The translations under genes and the position numbers were made by a program. A model generated the notes under the pieces. That model was not told the DNA's origin, made no database searches, and worked only from the letters and a program-made list of their open reading frames with translations. Of a stretch of DNA of 5,658 nt, positions 5,470-5,658 are shown one piece after another. Numbering within the stretch: the stretch's first letter is position 1; each line of letters opens with the position of its first letter. Location: positions 1 through 5,658 of the forward strand of contig CAZJLO010000084.1 of assembly GCA_964547105.1 (NCBI GenBank), given 5' to 3'. Source of the stretch: RXOA01 sp964547105. GTDB lineage: Bacteria; Bipolaricaulota; Bipolaricaulia; UBA7950; UBA9294.

Positions 5470-5555
5470 CTCACACCACTCCGTTCTTCCGCTTTTCCGT
5501 GGCGCTCCATCGACTCCCGGATCTCCACGACATCCCGGATGCTCGGCACCCCCAC
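5454..5555 (-). other. Short coding-like frame ahead of the ABC operon
   Basis: From a GTG at 5555 the minus strand can be read for 33 codons (VGVPSIRDVVEIRESMERHG..., ending RCGPH) to a TGA at 5456-5454 inside the ATPase start. The frame stays open upstream into the repeat array, as far as a TAG at 5627-5625. Codon third positions are mostly G or C, as in the real genes here, and the residue mix is protein-like. No SD precedes the GTG. It could be a leader peptide, a small protein coupled to the ATPase gene, the eroded 3' end of a gene cut by the repeats, or chance. I do not recognise it. Confidence 0.22.
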
Positions 5556-5578
5556 AACCAGGTACGCTCTAATCCTAC

Positions 5579-5658
5579 GCGGAAGCGGTAGCTTCCGCTC
5601 TATGCGGAAGCGGTAGCTTCCGCTCTATGCGGAAGCGGTAGCTTCCGCTCTATGCGGA
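5579..5658. repeat. Tandem array of 25-bp palindromic units, at least 3.2 copies
   Basis: Units at 5579-5603, 5604-5628 and 5629-5653 are identical, and a partial fourth (5654-5658) runs off the window. Each is the 20-bp inverted repeat GCGGAAGC-GGTA-GCTTCCGC (8-bp perfect stem, 4-nt loop) plus the linker TCTAT. Because the core is palindromic, either transcript strand could fold into a row of hairpins. A possible decayed unit precedes it: GGTACGCTCTA (5561-5571) equals GGTA plus CGCTCTA of the unit with 5 bp deleted. There are no T-runs, open reading frame repeats or variable spacers. Perfect identity suggests recent or actively homogenised amplification. I recall similar sequences from planctomycete intergenic regions, without being able to check. 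Confidence 0.95.

Noticed and set aside
5470..5578. TPP riboswitch or clear promoter before the importer operon
   Set aside because: No CUGAGA or other TPP-box sequence is visible on the minus strand. A lone TAGGAT (5577-5572) has no matching -35.
5579..5658. CRISPR array
   Set aside because: Whole 25-bp units including the 5-bp linker are identical, so there are no unique spacers; no cas gene is present.

Overview
The window reads as GC-rich bacterial chromosome with clear Shine-Dalgarno sequences and sigma70-like promoter boxes. The phylum cannot be fixed from the sequence alone. The tandem palindrome at the right edge (core GCGGAAGC-GGTA-GCTTCCGC) reminds me of intergenic repeats in planctomycete genomes, but that is recollection and not a tested assignment. 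There are no tRNA or rRNA genes, CRISPR arrays, transposases or phage genes.

Left part (about 1-2327): a cyclic-nucleotide signalling locus. A soluble class III adenylate cyclase with all six canonical catalytic residues lies on the minus strand (131-1057). A 93-bp gap holding overlapping divergent promoters separates it from a stand-alone cyclic-nucleotide-binding (CNB) domain protein on the plus strand (1151-1564). Thirteen bases further on is an RNase Z-like metallo-beta-lactamase-fold hydrolase (1578-2327). Synthesis and binding of a cyclic nucleotide are therefore directly linked. Whether the hydrolase degrades the nucleotide (class II phosphodiesterases share its fold) is speculation. 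At the extreme left, a good minus-strand promoter and ribosome binding site precede what is probably the first dozen codons of another gene running off the window.

Right part (5469 down to 2350, minus strand): a tightly packed operon of ABC-transporter ATPase, permease and periplasmic NMT1/THI5-like binding protein, followed by a type II thymidine kinase (tdk). The ATPase and permease overlap by 4 nt (TTGA), the permease and binding protein are 17 nt apart, and tdk starts 41 nt after the binding protein. The transporter resembles the ThiXYZ/SsuABC/TauABC group, with the binding protein closest by eye to ThiY (thiamin pyrimidine precursor uptake). Linkage to a pyrimidine deoxynucleoside kinase makes a pyrimidine-type substrate plausible. 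tdk converges on the hydrolase gene with only 22 bp between them and no recognisable terminator.

Right edge (5470-5658): about 110 bp with no convincing promoter or riboswitch but with a short coding-like frame, then at least three perfect 25-bp palindromic tandem units that continue past the end of the window.
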